Shown piece after piece: positions 53,834 through 62,784 of a stretch of 64,000 bases of DNA (positions are counted from its first letter, which is position 1; the number at the start of each line of letters is the position of its first letter). A model generated the notes under the pieces. That model saw nothing but the letters and a program-made list of their open reading frames with translations. It had not been told where the DNA came from and did not search any database. Origin of the DNA: Corynebacterium pseudogenitalium (lineage in GTDB: Bacteria; Actinomycetota; Actinomycetes; Mycobacteriales; Mycobacteriaceae). The DNA lies in assembly GCF_024453815.1 (NCBI RefSeq), contig NZ_CP072934.1:1426001-1490000 (forward strand). The letters run 5' to 3'. The translations under genes were made by a program, and so were the position numbers.

Positions 53834-54619
53834 CTACGCCTTGTCTTGGGTCTGCTGCTCAAGAACGAGCGCTTCCGGGTGCTTCTGGAGGAACGCCACT
53901 GCTTCCCTGGCTGCTTCTTGCTCGGCGAGCTTTTTGTTGTGCGCCACTCCACGTCCGCGGTTTTCACCAAGAATGATCGCGTACGACGTAAATTCGAGGT
54001 CGTGCTCGGGGCCTTCAGACGTCGTTTCGTACTCGACCATTGGGATGCCACGTTCCGCGAGGCGTTCCTGCAGCACAGTCTTCCAGTCTTGCCTGTGGCC
54101 GTGTGCCGTCGCGTTGTGGAGCTTCTCGTGGAAGAGCTTAAGAATTACGTCGCGGGCTGCTTCGAATCCGTGCTGCCGATAGATCGCGCCAAAGAGCGCC
54201 TCCGTCGTATCGGCGAGGATGGACTCTTTGTCCCTGCCACCGGTATGCAACTCGCCTTTTCCAAGCAGCACGTACTTACCAAGCTCGATGCCACGGGCGA
54301 CATCCGCCAACCCGTAGCGTGACACAATTGAGGCCCGCATCGGGGAGAGCACCGACTCGGAGCTCGAAGGGTAGATCTCGAAGAGCTTCGTGGCTACGGT
54401 CAGACCGAGCACTGCGTCTCCGAGAAACTCAAGCCGCTCGTTATTTGGCAGGTAGTCGTGCTCGTTGGCAAAGGAGCGATGTGTCAAGGCGAGTCGCAAC
54501 AGTTCGTCGTCCAGATCCACACCCAGCCACTCGAGCAGAGGCGCATGGTCTACTTCGGAGAACGCGCTGTTCCACGCTTCTTCGCCGCTGACGCGATTCT
54601 TCTTTGAACGCCGGCTCAT
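53834..54619 (-). CDS. rnc: Ribonuclease III
   Basis: Double-strand RNA endonuclease for rRNA processing and RNA decay. The 261-residue protein has the catalytic signature NNERLEFLGDAVLGL near residue 60, the second acidic site in ADTTEALFGAIY, and a C-terminal dsRNA-binding domain (GRGVAHNKKLAEQEAAREAV). ATG at 54619 is chosen: it overlaps the DUF177 stop (ATGA) and has GGAG 8 nt upstream. Translationally coupled to DUF177. Confidence 0.95.
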   Translation of the reverse strand: MSRRSKKNRVSGEEAWNSAFSEVDHAPLLEWLGVDLDDELLRLALTHRSFANEHDYLPNNERLEFLGDAVLGLTVATKLFEIYPSSSESVLSPMRASIVSRYGLADVARGIELGKYVLLGKGELHTGGRDKESILADTTEALFGAIYRQHGFEAARDVILKLFHEKLHNATAHGHRQDWKTVLQERLAERGIPMVEYETTSEGPEHDLEFTSYAIILGENRGRGVAHNKKLAEQEAAREAVAFLQKHPEALVLEQQTQDKA

Positions 54620-55152
54620 AGGAACTTCTCCAATCCAGCCCAGCGCGGATCCACCGCGTCGGTTGCTTCGCCGCTGATGCCGTCTGGTGCCGGAACGTCG
54701 CTGTCTTCGGGGCATGCAGGCTGGCAGGTCGGGTTAAACGGCAGTGTGAGGCCAGCTTCGTCGACGAAGGCCTGCTCGAGATCAACCGTTTCTTCCACGA
54801 TGCGCATGATCTCATCCCCGGATCCTGCGTCTTCCTCTACTTCTTCATCACCCTGGATGAAGTCGTCGCCGTTAGAAAACACCTGGGAGACACGCAGCGT
54901 TTCCGTCGGCTGCAGGGTGCGCAGGCAGCGTACGCACTGCCCTTCCAGTACCGCGGTCACGGTGGCGTCGACCATCACGCCAGAACCAAGCGGGGTCACG
55001 GTAGCGTCAACGGCCACCTCCTGGCCTTCCGGAATTGCGATCATCTCCGGCCCGATGCGGGAAGGAGCTGGGCCCACGTTGTGGACAACTACCGGCATGC
55101 CGTCGCCGTGCAGAGCGTCAGCTACTTGAATAATGAAAGGATTTTTAGCCAT
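54616..55152 (-). CDS. DUF177/YceD family protein
   Basis: A 178-residue acidic protein of the YceD/DUF177 family, which in other bacteria is encoded with rpmF and implicated in 23S rRNA or fatty acid/ribosome pathways. The family cysteine motif is present (GQCVRCLRTLQPTETLRVSQVF near residue 72). A further Cys pair is at FNPTCQPACPEDSD near residue 140. No rpmF follows here; rnc does, as in mycobacteria. TAGAGT lies 10 nt upstream of the ATG, a short-leader arrangement. Confidence 0.88.
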   Translation of the reverse strand: MAKNPFIIQVADALHGDGMPVVVHNVGPAPSRIGPEMIAIPEGQEVAVDATVTPLGSGVMVDATVTAVLEGQCVRCLRTLQPTETLRVSQVFSNGDDFIQGDEEVEEDAGSGDEIMRIVEETVDLEQAFVDEAGLTLPFNPTCQPACPEDSDVPAPDGISGEATDAVDPRWAGLEKFL

Positions 55153-55215
55153 AGCAACCCAAACTCTACATCGGTTTTCTTCCGGAAGTGCTACCTGGTT
55201 TTCTCTTGTGCGTTC

Positions 55216-55947
55216 CTAATGCTCGCCGTAGTCGTAACGCTCCGCGCGTTGGCTGCCGCCTGAGACGCCGGCGCCACGCCGGAGCGCAGAACGGTCCTTA
55301 GATACTGTGCGAAGCACTGCGGAAAGTGACTCCTCAAACTCCGCAAGCTTGGAATCCACAAACTCGTCGCACTCCCCGCGCAGACGCGAGGACTCCGCGT
55401 GCGCCTGCTCGACCAGGCGGTGCGCCTCCTCGTCTGCGCGACGCATGACCTCTGCCTCGGAAACAAGGTGTTCCTGCTGCGCCAAGCCCTCATCAATTGA
55501 GCGCTGGTATTCTTTCTGACCGTTTTCAACCAGGCGCTGAGCTTCTTCCTGTGCTCGCGCCACGGTGGCTTCCGCGTCTTCGCGTGCGCGGCTGACCATA
55601 TCGCGGGAGTCCTCTTCAGCGTTGGTCACCAGCATGGTCGCGTGGGACTGGGCGTCGTCAATCATTTCTTGAGACTGCTCGTTTGCCTCATCCATAATGT
55701 GCTTCGCGTCTGCATTGGCTTGAGCCACCAAATCGTCCGCGCGTTCCTGTGCACCATGCAAGATAGCGTCCTGCCGGTCGAGGACATCTTGAGCGTCGTC
55801 CATCTCATTCGGGATTGCGTCACGAATATCGTCTAACAGCGCAAGCACTTCGTTGCGCGGCACGAGGCAAGAGCTTGATATTGGCACGCCGTAGGCCTGC
55901 TCGACGATTTGGACGAGTTCATCAAGTGCTTCAAAAACGCGATACAT
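55216..55947 (-). CDS. sepIVA: DivIVA-like coiled-coil protein SepIVA
   Basis: A 243-residue coiled-coil protein. The N terminus MYRVFEALDELVQIVE...VPRNEVLALLDDIRDAIP matches mycobacterial SepIVA (Rv2927c), a division/polar-growth protein encoded next to DUF177 and rnc there too. Long Glu/Ala/Gln/Arg heptads run from about residue 45 to 215, followed by a Gly/Arg-rich tail. ATG at 55947 is chosen from this homology and because TACGAT ends 7 nt upstream; ATG at 55956 is the alternative. Divergent from the glycerate kinase gene. Confidence 0.85.
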   Translation of the reverse strand: MYRVFEALDELVQIVEQAYGVPISSSCLVPRNEVLALLDDIRDAIPNEMDDAQDVLDRQDAILHGAQERADDLVAQANADAKHIMDEANEQSQEMIDDAQSHATMLVTNAEEDSRDMVSRAREDAEATVARAQEEAQRLVENGQKEYQRSIDEGLAQQEHLVSEAEVMRRADEEAHRLVEQAHAESSRLRGECDEFVDSKLAEFEESLSAVLRTVSKDRSALRRGAGVSGGSQRAERYDYGEH

Positions 55948-55954
55948 GTCGGTC

Positions 55955-56013
55955 ATCGTACCCGAGAACCACTGCGCTGAGTGTGCAACACAACGGAAGG
56001 TATGCACTACACT
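55955..56013. promoter_or_regulatory. Divergent candidate leaderless -10 elements for sepIVA and glycerate kinase
   Basis: TACGAT on the minus strand (55955-55960) ends 7 nt before the sepIVA ATG. TACACT on the plus strand (56008-56013) ends 8 nt before the kinase ATG at 56022. The start codons are 74 bp apart. Confidence 0.4.
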
Positions 56014-56021
56014 TTGCCCTC

Positions 56022-57146
56022 ATGGATGAAGCATTGCGTACCCCAACCACAGTCACCATCGCCCCAGACGCATTCAAAGGCACGGCGTCGGCTGAGCAGG
56101 CCGCAACGTGGATCGGAGAAGGCGTCCGCGAGATATTAAAGGACGCAACCATCAAACTCGCCCCAATGGCCGACGGCGGCGAAGGCACCTCCGAACTGTT
56201 CAAGGGCGAGCGCATCACCCTGCCCACCACGGACGCCGCGGGGCGCCTCACGGAGGCTACCTACACCTATGATGCCGCTTCAACCACAGCGTTTATCGAC
56301 GTCGCTGCCGCCTCTGGGCTACCCGCCGTCGCAGATTCACCAGTTCCGTTGACCGGCGATACCTACGGCACCGGAGTGCTCATCGCCGACGCACAAACCC
56401 GTGGCGCAACACGGATCGTGCTCGGCTTGGGCGGCTCGGCAACCACCGATGGTGGCACCGGCATTCTCGTAGCCTTTGGCGCGAACCCCGTCGACGCTGA
56501 GGGCTATCAACTCAAGCCTGGCGGCGGCGACCTCGAGCGCCTCGCGGACCTCGATACCGCAAAGGTCAACATTCCCGCAGGCGCGCTCGACTGGGTACTA
56601 CTCACCGATGTGGATTCGCCCGCCACGGGACCGGAAGGCTCCGCCGCTGTATTTGGACCTCAGAAGGGCGCTTCCGAAGAAGACGTGGCCAAGCTCGACC
56701 GCGGGCTGGCCAGGCTGTGCGAAGTAGCAGGTCTCGACCCCACTACCGCGGCCTTCGGGGCTGCGGGCGGAATCGCGATCGGCATCACCTGGTTATCAAC
56801 GCTCCTGCACGGCGATGCCAGCCACGTCTCCATCTCCCCCGGTGCGCCCGTCATCGCGAACGCCAGCGGGCTCGCAGATCTTATCGCACAGTCCGGACTC
56901 GTCATCACCGGCGAGGGACGCTATGACGCCCAAACCGCCGCTGGCAAGGTTGCCCGCACGGTAAGCGACCTTGCCGCTGATGCGGGTGCTGTCTGCGTAA
57001 TTGTGGCGGGTAGCTTCGACGCCGAACCCGCTGGTGAAGCAATCGCAGTCCCCCTTGAAAACATCGCTGACACCAGTGAGCAACTCCGCCGCGCAGGCCG
57101 CGAGGCGGCGATTCGCTACCTGAACACCTCGACGGTCCAGGGGTAA
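56022..57146 (+). CDS. Glycerate kinase (GarK/GlxK type)
   Basis: Phosphorylates D-glycerate (2- or 3-phosphoglycerate product depending on subtype). The 374-residue protein has the class family pattern: IAPDAFKGTASAEQAA at the N terminus, PMADGGEGT near residue 48, GLGGSATTDGGTGI near 131, and the C-terminal VITGEGRYDAQTAAGKV. ATG at 56022 is chosen; the frame extends upstream into the sepIVA promoter without similarity. The 3' end overlaps the convergent unknown gene by 31 bp. The subtype cannot be told from sequence. Confidence 0.92.
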   Translation: MDEALRTPTTVTIAPDAFKGTASAEQAATWIGEGVREILKDATIKLAPMADGGEGTSELFKGERITLPTTDAAGRLTEATYTYDAASTTAFIDVAAASGLPAVADSPVPLTGDTYGTGVLIADAQTRGATRIVLGLGGSATTDGGTGILVAFGANPVDAEGYQLKPGGGDLERLADLDTAKVNIPAGALDWVLLTDVDSPATGPEGSAAVFGPQKGASEEDVAKLDRGLARLCEVAGLDPTTAAFGAAGGIAIGITWLSTLLHGDASHVSISPGAPVIANASGLADLIAQSGLVITGEGRYDAQTAAGKVARTVSDLAADAGAVCVIVAGSFDAEPAGEAIAVPLENIADTSEQLRRAGREAAIRYLNTSTVQG

Positions 57147-57514
57147 AGCGCAGGCGTCTCAAACTGGTCTTGCTGCTCCAACGCGACGGGGTCTGATGGA
57201 AGCTGCGCTCGCGGGGTCAGAATCCGCGACAGGCCCATCGCCAGGCTGTTCAGACTCCTCGCGCCTTCAACTTCGATGTCGTAGCGCTGGAGGGCGGCAC
57301 CCTCTTCTTCAGCCGAGACCTGCCTGTCCTGCACGTATGTTGCTTCCAGTTCCTCGGTGACCTCGCTAGGCAACGCTACATGCGGGGTGTACACAACATT
57401 TCCGGCAGTGAGTTTTTCGCGCCGCACCAAAATATCGATTGCGCGCTGGTACGCCTCCGCCAACTTTTCTGCCGACGCATCGGGGGCCAGCACATGGAAC
57501 TGAATGATCGCCAT
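57116..57514 (-). CDS. Conserved-looking protein of unknown function
   Basis: A 132-residue soluble protein I do not recognise. It starts MAIIQFHVLAPDASAEKLAEAY and has a helix (about 15-35), then VVYTPHVALPSEVTEEL near residue 44, an acidic stretch (QVSAEEEGA) and a Pro-rich C terminus ending YPWTVEVFR. ATG at 57514 is supported by TAGCCT ending 7 nt upstream. It overlaps the convergent glycerate kinase gene by 31 bp. A 2H-phosphoesterase was considered, but only a weak HVA-like motif is present. Confidence 0.6.
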   Translation of the reverse strand: MAIIQFHVLAPDASAEKLAEAYQRAIDILVRREKLTAGNVVYTPHVALPSEVTEELEATYVQDRQVSAEEEGAALQRYDIEVEGARSLNSLAMGLSRILTPRAQLPSDPVALEQQDQFETPALYPWTVEVFR

Positions 57515-57521
57515 GACGAAC

Positions 57522-57546
57522 AGGCTAATACACCGGGGAGTAACGT
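57522..57546. promoter_or_regulatory. Divergent candidate leaderless -10 elements (unknown gene / DUF4921)
   Basis: TAGCCT on the minus strand (57522-57527) and TAACGT on the plus strand (57541-57546) each end 7 nt before their start codons (57514 and 57554). The start codons are 39 bp apart, so promoters and -35 regions interleave. Confidence 0.45.
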
Positions 57547-57553
57547 AGCAGGT

Positions 57554-58876
57554 ATGACTTTTCCAGTGCACTCGTATCGTGACGCCCTGACGACCATGGC
57601 TGACGGCACGATCAAGCAAGTCAACCCATTTTCCGGCACCGAGGTTTGGACGGTCCCAGGCAGAGGAAACCGGCCCCTTTCCCACCCCTCAGGAACCCCG
57701 CACCCGCTCAGCGATTCCGACTTTCACGAGCACTGCAACTTCTGTGACGCCCACCAGCTTCGCACCCCACCAGAGAAGTCACGCATGGTTCGCACCCGGG
57801 ATGGTTGGGAGATCGTCCGCAACGCGATGCCCGAAGAGCTCGACGCCACCACCGCCGAGTTCCGCCGTGTACCGAACCTCTTCGAGATAGTCTCCTACGA
57901 CTACTGGGCAAAGAACTACGGCTACAGCATGCCCCAGTCCCAGCAGGAACACATGGACCGCTACCTCGCGGACCCCGCTGGCAAGGCCCACGTCCTCGAC
58001 ATCGTTCGCACCCGCCTCAAGGCCTCCGGAGAGAATCCCGACCGCGACGAGGCGTCACTCTTGGAGATCGCGCCCGCGTATTTCGGCGGCGGTCACGACG
58101 TCATTATTGCTCGACGCCACTTCGTCGACGGCGCCACCGACGACACACAGCTAGCAAGCTCCGGAACACTCACCGAAGACGAGCACGGGGCTTTCTTCAA
58201 GTTCACAGTTGATTCCCTCCACGACCTCGTCGTAAAGAATCCCTACTCCCCGTACGTCGTGGTCTTCCAAAACTGGCTTGCGCCTGCTGGCGCCTCCTTC
58301 GACCACCTGCACAAGCAGCTCGTCACCGTCGACGCGCGTGGCGTGCAGGCCGAGATGGAGATTGCAAAGCTGCGCCAGAACATCAACATGTACAACGAAT
58401 GGGGAGTGAACTACGCGTTCTACCACAACCTGGTGATCGCGGAGAACGACTTCGCAATCGCCATCGCAGGCATCGGGCACCGCTACCCCACTGTCTCCAT
58501 CTATTCCAAGTCCGCAACCTGCGCACCTTGGGAGCAGTCGGAGCAGGAAGTGCGCGGTCTGTCGGACCTCGTGCACGCGATCCACGCAGCGATGGGACCT
58601 GAGGTCGCGTGCAACGAGGAGTGGCACTACCGGCCTGTGGATCTGGACCTTCCGATGCCATGGAGGGTGAACATTAAGTGGCGTATTTCTACACTCGCGG
58701 GGTTCGAAGGCGGCACTAAAATCTACGTCAATACGCTTTCCCCGTTTGATGTTCGTGACAAAATGGTGGACAAACTCTACCGACTCCGCGATGCCGGGAA
58801 TGTGACAAAGTCGCTGCGTATTGCCACAGAATGTGCCCCGTCACGCAACTCTCTCCTCTACAACCCAGTCCTTTAG
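57554..58876 (+). CDS. GalT-like DUF4921 family protein (HIT superfamily)
   Basis: A 440-residue protein resembling galactose-1-phosphate uridylyltransferases. The zinc-site-like HCNFCDAH (Cys61, Cys64) and the catalytic HxHxQ motif, GASFDHLHKQ (His251, His253, Gln255), are intact. Corynebacteria carry this DUF4921 branch; nucleotidyl transfer to a sugar phosphate is likely by family, but the sugar is unknown. ATG at 57554 has TAACGT ending 7 nt upstream. It is followed by an M20 amidohydrolase with 97 bp between. Confidence 0.75.
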   Translation: MTFPVHSYRDALTTMADGTIKQVNPFSGTEVWTVPGRGNRPLSHPSGTPHPLSDSDFHEHCNFCDAHQLRTPPEKSRMVRTRDGWEIVRNAMPEELDATTAEFRRVPNLFEIVSYDYWAKNYGYSMPQSQQEHMDRYLADPAGKAHVLDIVRTRLKASGENPDRDEASLLEIAPAYFGGGHDVIIARRHFVDGATDDTQLASSGTLTEDEHGAFFKFTVDSLHDLVVKNPYSPYVVVFQNWLAPAGASFDHLHKQLVTVDARGVQAEMEIAKLRQNINMYNEWGVNYAFYHNLVIAENDFAIAIAGIGHRYPTVSIYSKSATCAPWEQSEQEVRGLSDLVHAIHAAMGPEVACNEEWHYRPVDLDLPMPWRVNIKWRISTLAGFEGGTKIYVNTLSPFDVRDKMVDKLYRLRDAGNVTKSLRIATECAPSRNSLLYNPVL

Positions 58877-58973
58877 ACCAAAGTTGTTTATACCTTCCTC
58901 CCAAAAGACTGGTATTACTTAATGTGATGGTAGTTAAGCAAGCACGTGCGGAGTGACGCACAGAGGGACGTAC

Positions 58974-60230
58974 ATGATCAACATCAACGATATTCTCAAC
59001 AGTTACGTCGTTGACGAATCGTGGCAGCGTGCATTCTACGAATTCATGCACACCACGCCCGAGCTATCGATGCAAGAAGAGGAGACGCACCAACGGCTCC
59101 TCGCCGAACTTACCCAGTTCGACTGCGAAGTAATTGCACCGATTGGGGGCTACGGAATCTGTGCGGTCTTCCGCAACGGTGACGGGCCAACTGTACTGTT
59201 CCGTGCCGACTTCGATGGGCTCCCAGTTACGGAATCTACCGAAGTTCCATACGCTTCAAAGAAAAAGGTGCGTCTTGAGGACGGCACGAGCGTCGGCACT
59301 ATGCATGCTTGTGGCCATGACATGCACACCACGGCACTTCTCAGTATGTGCAGTTTTATGGACAACACCCGCCACGCCTGGCGTGGGACGTTCATTGCGC
59401 TGTTTCAGCCAGGAGAAGAGCTGGGGGTAGGGGCAGAAGCGATGGTCAATGACGGACTTCTGGAACGCATCCCGCGTCCTGACGTCTGCTTTGGCCAGCA
59501 TGTAATGCCCGGACCTGCGGGAACCGTGATGTCAAAAGCGGGTCCCCAGTTCGCGGCATGTGACTCCATCAGGATTACGATCCCGGGGCGAAGTGCGCAC
59601 GGCTCTATGCCACACAACGCCATAGACCCAACGTTTACGGCAGCGATGATCATTGCCCGCCTGCAAGGTCTCGTGGGCCGGGAAGTCGATCCTTCTGACT
59701 TCGCAGTCGTCACCGTTGCCAGTTTGCACGCTGGAACGACGAACAACATTATCCCCGACTCCGCGGAACTCGTACTCAACTGTCGCTTTTATCAAAACAA
59801 GACAAAAGAGCAGATGTACGCCTCCATCGAGCGGGTTGTTCGCGCAGAGGTGCAAGCATCGGGTGCCACCGAAGCGCCTACGTTCGAGTACTTCGCTCAC
59901 GGAGAACTTATGAGCAATGACGCCGAGGTGTACGCAAAGGTCCGCCAGTCTTTCGACGAGGTTTTCAAGCATGAGTCTGCTGAAGCCGACCGAAAGACAG
60001 TGTCTGAGGACTTCCCAGTCATCCCCCTGGCGTTTGACGTGCCGTACTTCTACTGGCTTATCGGGTGCACCCCGAAGGCACAGTGGGATGAAGCCGTTGC
60101 GGCAAATAGAGTCGCGGAAGACATTCCAGTCAACCACATGCCGACCTTCTTGCCGGACTACGCACCCACGGTGAAAGCAGCTACCAATGCCGGACTCACG
60201 GCAGTTCTGACGTATCTTGCTCAGCCATAG
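58974..60230 (+). CDS. M20 family amidohydrolase/aminoacylase
   Basis: A 418-residue dinuclear metal hydrolase of the M20 (hippurate hydrolase/aminoacylase-like) family. Metal-site motifs are ACGHDMHT near residue 107, FQPGEELG near 143 and QHVMPGPAG near 172. The dimerisation domain is in the middle (SAHGSMPHNAIDPT). Near the C terminus the usual HHP-like ligand region reads NHMPTF. Substrate (N-acyl amino acid or peptide) is unknown. ATG at 58974 has a GAGGG ribosome binding site 6 nt upstream. It is followed by glgP after 65 bp. Confidence 0.87.
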   Translation: MININDILNSYVVDESWQRAFYEFMHTTPELSMQEEETHQRLLAELTQFDCEVIAPIGGYGICAVFRNGDGPTVLFRADFDGLPVTESTEVPYASKKKVRLEDGTSVGTMHACGHDMHTTALLSMCSFMDNTRHAWRGTFIALFQPGEELGVGAEAMVNDGLLERIPRPDVCFGQHVMPGPAGTVMSKAGPQFAACDSIRITIPGRSAHGSMPHNAIDPTFTAAMIIARLQGLVGREVDPSDFAVVTVASLHAGTTNNIIPDSAELVLNCRFYQNKTKEQMYASIERVVRAEVQASGATEAPTFEYFAHGELMSNDAEVYAKVRQSFDEVFKHESAEADRKTVSEDFPVIPLAFDVPYFYWLIGCTPKAQWDEAVAANRVAEDIPVNHMPTFLPDYAPTVKAATNAGLTAVLTYLAQP

Positions 60231-60295
60231 CGCAACGCCGTTCCGGCTGAGCACGACGCATTCCAATTCGACACATCAAGAGATCTGAGGTTTTT

Positions 60296-62692
60296 ATGAA
60301 GAACACTGTAGGAACATCGGTACCGGCACTGCAGGACACTGTCGCCGGCCATGTTCGTGGTTTCTCTGGACGCAGCCCGCAGGCATCCACCAATAACAAG
60401 TTTTGGACTGGCCTCTCGGCCGCCGTTGTGGAGCAGATTGCCGACAAGTGGGATGCAACCCAAAAGGCCTACTCGGCTACTCGTCAGCAGGCGTACTTCT
60501 CCGCAGAGTTCCTGCAAGGCCGTGCACTGCTGAACAACCTCACGAACCTGGGCATGGTGGAAGAGGCTGAGGCTGCAGCAGCAGAGCTCGGCCACAACCT
60601 GACCGATGTCCTCGAGGCAGAGCACGATGCCGCGCTGGGCAACGGTGGCCTTGGCCGCCTCGCAGCGTGCTTCCTGGACTCCGCAGTGACGCAGGACTAC
60701 CCGGTCACCGGCTATGGCCTGCTCTACCGCTACGGCCTGTTCCGCCAGGAGTTCGTCGATGGCTTCCAGAAGGAGCACCCAGATTCCTGGAAGGAATCGT
60801 TCTACCCGTTCGTTGTTGAGCGCACCTCCCAGCAGCGCATCGTGAAGTTCGACGACATGACGGTTCGAGCAGTACCGTTCGACATGCCGATTACCGGCTA
60901 CGGCACCGATAACGTTGGTACCCTTCGTCTGTGGGACGCATCCCCAATCCACGAGTTCGACTACGATGCGTTCAACTCGCAGCGTTTCTCCGACGCCATC
61001 CTGGAGCGCGAGGCTGTCCACGACATCACCCGCGTGCTCTACCCGAACGACACCACGTACGCAGGCAAGGTACTGCGCGTCCGCCAGCAGTACTTCTTCG
61101 TTTCCGCTTCGCTGCAGGAGATGATCGACAACTACATCGAGCACCACGGCGAGGATCTGAGCAAGTTCCACGAGTACAACTCGGTACAGCTCAACGACAC
61201 CCACCCGGTGCTGGCGGTTCCGGAACTCATGCGCCTGCTCATGGACGAGCACGGTCTTGGTTGGGAAGAGGCGTGGAACGTCACCACCCAGACCTTCGCG
61301 TACACGAACCACACCGTGCTCCAGGAGGCTCTGGAGACCTGGGACGAGTCCATCTTCAAGCAGCTGTTCTGGCGTATCTGGGAAATTGTCCTTGAGATTG
61401 ACCGCCGCTACCGCCTCGACATGGAGTCCCGTGGCATTGGCCCGGAGGACGCACACCACTACTCCCCAGTCCACGACGGCAAGGTGCACATGGCGTGGAT
61501 CGCCTGCTACGCTTCGTACTCCGTGAACGGCGTGGCTGCGCTGCACACCGAGATCCTGAAGCGCGACACGCTCAACTACTGGTACTCCATGTATCCAGAG
61601 CGCTTCAACAACAAGACCAACGGTGTCACCCCACGTCGCTGGCTGCGTATGTGCAACCCGCGTCTCGCATCCCTGCTCGACCGCCTGTCTGGTTCTGATG
61701 AGTGGACCACGGACCTGTCCAAGCTGAAGGAGCTGCGCAAGTACGCTGATGATCCTGCAGTGCTCAAGGAACTGCGGGAGATCAAGGCTGCTAACAAGCA
61801 AGACTTCGCTCGTTGGATCGAGCAGCGTCAGGGTTCTGTCATCGACCCGGACTCCGTCTACGATACGCAGATCAAGCGTCTGCACGAGTACAAGCGTCAG
61901 CTGATGAACGCGCTGTACATCATCGACTTGTACTTCCGTATCAAGGAAGACGGCGAGACCGACGTACCGAAGCGCACCTTTATCTTCGGCGCGAAGGCTG
62001 CACCTGGTTACACGATGGCAAAGGGGATCATCAAGCTCATCAACGCCATCGGCGAGCTGGTGAACAACGACCCAGTCGTCTCGAAGTACCTGCATGTGGT
62101 CTTCGTGGAGAACTACAACGTCTCCCCTGCTGAGCACATCATCCCGGCAACGGATGTTTCCGAGCAGATCTCGACGGCCGGCAAGGAGGCGTCGGGCACC
62201 TCGAACATGAAGTTCATGATGAACGGTGCGCTGACCTTGGGCACGATGGACGGCGCAAACGTGGAAATCGTTGACGCTGTCGGTGAAGAAAACGCCTACA
62301 TCTTCGGCGCTCTCGAGGAGGATCTGCCTGAGCTGCAGCGCTCCTATGACCCGAAGGCTACCGCCGAGCAGACCCCAGGCCTGCACCGTGTGCTCAACGC
62401 ACTGGTCGACGGCACCCTGGACGACTGCGGCACCGGCGCGTTCCACAACATCCGTGCTTCCCTGCTCGAGGGCTTCGGCTTCGACGAAGCTGACGTCTAC
62501 TACGTGCTGGGCGACTTCGCGGACTACCGCGCAACCCGCGACCGCATGGCCAAGGAGTACTACGAGGACCCAGATGCATGGGCACGCAAGTGCTGGATCA
62601 ACATCTGCGAATCCGGTCGCTTCTCCTCTGACCGCACGATCCGCGATTACGCGAACGAGGTCTGGAAGATCGAGCCGACGCCGATTAACTAG
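60296..62692 (+). CDS. glgP: Glycogen/alpha-glucan phosphorylase
   Basis: Releases glucose 1-phosphate from glycogen or maltodextrins. The 798-residue protein has the phosphorylase pattern: YFSAEFLQGRAL, GNGGLGRLAACFLDS near residue 115, QLNDTHP and the PLP site EASGTSNMKFMMNGALT with Lys639 as the cofactor lysine. Length fits bacterial GlgP. A GAGG ribosome binding site lies 5 nt before the ATG. A strong terminator follows. Its neighbour pyk is as in C. glutamicum. Confidence 0.96.
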   Translation: MKNTVGTSVPALQDTVAGHVRGFSGRSPQASTNNKFWTGLSAAVVEQIADKWDATQKAYSATRQQAYFSAEFLQGRALLNNLTNLGMVEEAEAAAAELGHNLTDVLEAEHDAALGNGGLGRLAACFLDSAVTQDYPVTGYGLLYRYGLFRQEFVDGFQKEHPDSWKESFYPFVVERTSQQRIVKFDDMTVRAVPFDMPITGYGTDNVGTLRLWDASPIHEFDYDAFNSQRFSDAILEREAVHDITRVLYPNDTTYAGKVLRVRQQYFFVSASLQEMIDNYIEHHGEDLSKFHEYNSVQLNDTHPVLAVPELMRLLMDEHGLGWEEAWNVTTQTFAYTNHTVLQEALETWDESIFKQLFWRIWEIVLEIDRRYRLDMESRGIGPEDAHHYSPVHDGKVHMAWIACYASYSVNGVAALHTEILKRDTLNYWYSMYPERFNNKTNGVTPRRWLRMCNPRLASLLDRLSGSDEWTTDLSKLKELRKYADDPAVLKELREIKAANKQDFARWIEQRQGSVIDPDSVYDTQIKRLHEYKRQLMNALYIIDLYFRIKEDGETDVPKRTFIFGAKAAPGYTMAKGIIKLINAIGELVNNDPVVSKYLHVVFVENYNVSPAEHIIPATDVSEQISTAGKEASGTSNMKFMMNGALTLGTMDGANVEIVDAVGEENAYIFGALEEDLPELQRSYDPKATAEQTPGLHRVLNALVDGTLDDCGTGAFHNIRASLLEGFGFDEADVYYVLGDFADYRATRDRMAKEYYEDPDAWARKCWINICESGRFSSDRTIRDYANEVWKIEPTPIN

Positions 62693-62709
62693 CCTGTAGC
62701 TCCTACTAC

Positions 62710-62750
62710 AAAAGGCCTGCCGCTGTTGCTTCGCGGCAGGCCTTTTATAT
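62710..62750 (+). terminator. Intrinsic terminator of glgP
   Basis: A perfect 14-bp stem, AAAAGGCCTGCCGC and GCGGCAGGCCTTTT, with a 9-nt loop, followed by an A/T-rich tail (TTTTATAT). Confidence 0.9.
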
Positions 62751-62784
62751 GTCCCCATGTATTTAGCGAGCTACAAGCCGAGAT

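Noticed and set aside
60221..62758. 845-residue open frame antisense to glgP
   Set aside because: It is the opposite strand of a clear phosphorylase gene. GC-rich third positions and rare TTA/CTA codons leave antisense frames open. No domain is visible and it has no ribosome binding site.
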